A DNA stretch of 34,254 nucleotides from Selenomonas sp. (GTDB lineage: Bacteria; Bacillota; Negativicutes; Selenomonadales; Selenomonadaceae): NCBI GenBank assembly GCA_017635515.1, contig JAGBLH010000237.1, positions 1 to 34,254 of the forward strand, in the 5' to 3' direction. The notes under the pieces are model-generated. The model had not been told where the DNA came from and did no database searches. It worked only from the letters and a program-made list of their open reading frames with translations. Shown in pieces: positions 32,390 to 34,254 of this stretch. The position numbers and the translations under genes were made by a program. Position 1 is the stretch's first letter; the number at the start of each line of letters is the position of its first letter.

Positions 32390-33184
32390 TTAAAGCAATT
32401 TGTCAAGGCCGATAGTAAGCCCCTTGAGGCTCCTGACCTTCTTGGCCGCTAGTGCCACCCCGGGCATGAAGGACTCACGGCTGGTGGTGTCATGGCGCAG
32501 AGTCAAAGTCTGCCCCAGGCCGCCGAAGATGACCTCCTGGCTGGCAATATAGCCTGGCAGGCGCACGCTATGGATATGCATGCCCTCCTGGTCTGCGCCC
32601 CTGGCTCCTTCGTAGCCTTCTTTCTCCTTCTCGTCAGGATTGCCCTGCACATGAGCCTTCCTCACCTCGGCAATCATGTTGGCCGTCTGCACAGCCGTGC
32701 CGGAAGGAGCATCCAGCTTCTTGTCATGGTGCAGCTCGATGATTTCTACCTCTGGCATATACTTGGCTGCCTGGGCAGAGAGCACCATGAGCAGCACTGC
32801 TCCGATGGCAAAGTTCGGGGCGATGAAAGCAGGAGTATCCTCCCTCTCCGCCGTCTGCCTGATTTCTTCCTGCTGGGCCTTGCTAAGTCCCGTAGTGCCC
32901 ACCACCGGGGACACATGATTCTTCAGCGCCGTCATGACATTGCCGAACACCACATCAGGACGGGTGAAGTCAATCATCACCTCAGCTCTGGATTCCTTCA
33001 ATCCCGCCTCAAGGTCAGTGCTCACCGCCACGCCACACTTGCCAGCGCCGACCACTTCCCCCACATCCTGATGGGCCTTGATATCCACAGCTCCTACCAA
33101 TTCCATTTCCTTATCAGCCAGAACAGTCTTGACCACCATCTGGCCCATGCGCCCACAGGCACCATTCACTAAAACTTTGAGCAA
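32390..33184 (-). CDS. dapB: 4-hydroxy-tetrahydrodipicolinate reductase
   Basis: It reduces hydroxy-tetrahydrodipicolinate with NAD(P)H in the diaminopimelate pathway. Nucleotide loop GACGRMG (8-14), the ELHHDKKLDAPSGTA catalytic stretch (150-164, His152/153 and Lys156) and VGTTGLS are all in place. The frame opens with an ATG at 33211, but that start would lie before the AGGTGGAGG ribosome site. TTG at 33184, nine bases after GGAGG, gives the family start (MLKVLVNGACGRMGQ, 264 residues). The 247-base gap upstream (to nanE) holds a weak candidate promoter, TTCAAA-16-TACGAT (33271-33244), and no lysine riboswitch that I can recognise. Confidence 0.95.
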   Translation of the reverse strand: MLKVLVNGACGRMGQMVVKTVLADKEMELVGAVDIKAHQDVGEVVGAGKCGVAVSTDLEAGLKESRAEVMIDFTRPDVVFGNVMTALKNHVSPVVGTTGLSKAQQEEIRQTAEREDTPAFIAPNFAIGAVLLMVLSAQAAKYMPEVEIIELHHDKKLDAPSGTAVQTANMIAEVRKAHVQGNPDEKEKEGYEGARGADQEGMHIHSVRLPGYIASQEVIFGGLGQTLTLRHDTTSRESFMPGVALAAKKVRSLKGLTIGLDKLL

Positions 33185-33431
33185 AATAAACCGCCTCCAC
33201 CTGTTTATCAAAAAACATAATAGTTACCGAACCATCCAGCAATATCGTAGTAATTGGGGCTTATTTTTGAATATTTGCCTCTTCACAATAAACATATTAC
33301 CATGATTTTATCCATCAGGCAACAAATTTCCCCTATAAACCAGACAATAATGTTAACTTGTGCCATTCACAGCTGGTAACAGGCTTATCCTCGCAAGTCC
33401 TGGCCAGGTTCATTTGATCAACACGCCCAAA

Positions 33432-34112
33432 TCACGAATTTCCTGATAGAGCTTGGGCAAATTTAGCCGTGATAAGCTGCGGCCTGGTGATTGCCGAACC
33501 AACGATAGGAGCATAGGCTCCCACTTCCATCACCTTCTTGATATCCTCAGGCACATTTATACGCCCCTCAGCAAAAACTGGCAAATCTAATTCCTGAGAT
33601 AACTTCTTGACCAGTTCCACGTCAGGGCCTGTCAGCTGAGGCGAATATGGCGTATAGCCTGAAAGGGTTGTAGATATGGCATCAGCACCAACTCTGGCTG
33701 CCTCTATGCCTTCTTCATAAGTGGAAATATCTGCCAAAACAAGCCTCCCCGCCTCATGAATGCGCTCCACCAGTGTTTCAACCTTCTCACTCCCCGGCCT
33801 TTTCCTGTCGGTCATATCCAGGGCTACCATTTCACAATCGGTAGTGAGCAGTTCTTCTACTTCAGCCATAGTGGGCGTGATATAAATAGGAGAATCATCG
33901 TAATTGCGCTTTACCAGGCCTATGAGAGGCAGGCCCGTAGCCTTCTTGATTTCATTGATGTCAATGCTGCTCTGGGCTCTGATGGCCACAGCCCCACCTT
34001 CCTGGGCCGCCTTTGCCATGCGCCCCATAATAAAGGGACTATGCAAGGGCTCATCAGGCAGGGCCTGACACGATACAATCAGCTTTCCCTTAACATCCTG
34101 CAAGAATCCCAT
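33432..34112 (-). CDS. nanE: N-acetylmannosamine-6-phosphate 2-epimerase
   Basis: NanE converts ManNAc-6-phosphate to GlcNAc-6-phosphate in sialic acid or ManNAc breakdown. It is a TIM barrel with the family segments GKLIVSCQALPDEPLHS, GGAVAIRAQ, PLIGLVKRNYDD, VALDMTDRKRP and LADISTYEEG. VGADAISTTLSGYT, VFAEGRINVPED and IVGSAITRP follow. The length of about 226 residues is normal. ATG 34112 has AGGTG six bases upstream. A GTG at 34121, with GGAAGG five bases before it, is equally possible and adds MNN. No clear terminator follows it. Genes for the rest of the pathway would lie beyond the right edge. Confidence 0.93.
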   Translation of the reverse strand: MGFLQDVKGKLIVSCQALPDEPLHSPFIMGRMAKAAQEGGAVAIRAQSSIDINEIKKATGLPLIGLVKRNYDDSPIYITPTMAEVEELLTTDCEMVALDMTDRKRPGSEKVETLVERIHEAGRLVLADISTYEEGIEAARVGADAISTTLSGYTPYSPQLTGPDVELVKKLSQELDLPVFAEGRINVPEDIKKVMEVGAYAPIVGSAITRPQLITAKFAQALSGNS

Positions 34113-34188
34113 ATTATTCACCTATTCCTTCCTCGATATATGCACACCGCGAATACGGGAGGGCAACCGCTCTGCCGCACCTTGCTCC

Positions 34189-34254
34189 CTAGCAGCCTAA
34201 AAACCACTCGACATGATTGCCTTCAGAGAGTAAACTAAAAGAGCAAGCTTTTAC
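34189..34254 (-). other. Possible C-terminal end of an upstream gene cut by the window edge
   Basis: On the minus strand one frame is open from the window edge to a TAG at 34191-34189, encoding about 20 residues ending EGNHVEWFLGC. If real, it is the end of a gene 68 bases before nanE's GTG. The piece is too short to identify or to exclude chance. Confidence 0.2.

Noticed and set aside
33185-33431. Possible lysine riboswitch or T-box upstream of dapB
   Set aside because: I looked for the conserved lysine-aptamer blocks and for a T-box TGG-type bulge and found neither; only a weak promoter is supportable.
34112-34200. GGGAGCAA / TTGCCCTCCC hairpin before nanE as a terminator
   Set aside because: The stem has a bulge and no T-tract follows; not enough to call.
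1-34254. Mobile elements, prophage, CRISPR array, tRNA or rRNA genes
   Set aside because: No transposase-like frames, regularly spaced repeats, cloverleaf or rRNA-like sequence was recognised on either strand by eye.

Overview
The window looks like chromosomal core DNA from a Negativicutes bacterium (Selenomonas/Mitsuokella/Megamonas-like, a diderm Firmicute). The basis is gene content and protein character read by eye: RemA (DUF370), SepF, PolC and RNase J are Firmicutes hallmarks, AGGAGG-type ribosome binding sites are common, and the GC-leaning codon use fits. No database search was possible. Nearly every base is accounted for by about 27 genes. I see no rRNA, tRNA, insertion sequence, prophage or CRISPR array.

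Layout. (1) 1-171 is the tail of a transporter on the plus strand, closed by a perfect palindromic terminator. (2) 247-4981, minus strand, holds the dapF-remA-gmk-rpoZ-coaBC operon. It is followed by metK, which has its own consensus promoter and a clear SAM-I (S-box) riboswitch with terminator and antiterminator. (3) 5164-7744, plus strand, is rqcH with a TtcA-like tRNA thiolase; the dapF and rqcH promoters are divergent. (4) 7869-9533 is RNase J and 9843-10793 is malate dehydrogenase, both minus strand and each with its own promoter. (5) 11001-16905, minus strand, is the ldt-polA-mutM-coaE-slt operon, mixing cell-wall enzymes with DNA repair and CoA synthesis. (6) 17031-21060, minus strand, is epsC-MATE-cobD-cobC, covering cysteine synthesis, efflux and late cobalamin synthesis. 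(7) 21238-23635, plus strand, has a small orphan ORF and a secreted clostripain-type (C11) protease; this is the most accessory-looking stretch. (8) 23783-26339, minus strand, is sepF and typA. (9) 26514-27266, plus strand, is surE. (10) 27336-33184, minus strand, is dapB-asd and then polC, which has its own promoter. (11) 33432-34112, minus strand, is nanE, continuing a cluster beyond the right edge.

How they fit together. dapB, asd and dapF supply diaminopimelate for the peptidoglycan that Ldt and Slt remodel. metK supplies SAM under riboswitch control. Malate dehydrogenase fits the succinate/propionate fermentation typical of this group. coaBC and coaE bracket CoA synthesis. cobD and cobC serve the nucleotide loop of vitamin B12.

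The strongest unusual signal is PolC. The DnaQ-like 3'-5' exonuclease that normally interrupts the PHP domain is absent, while all nine PHP metal-ligand positions appear intact. DNA polymerase I in the same window has also lost its proofreading residues. Replicative proofreading must therefore come from the PHP domain, from a separate exonuclease, or be missing.
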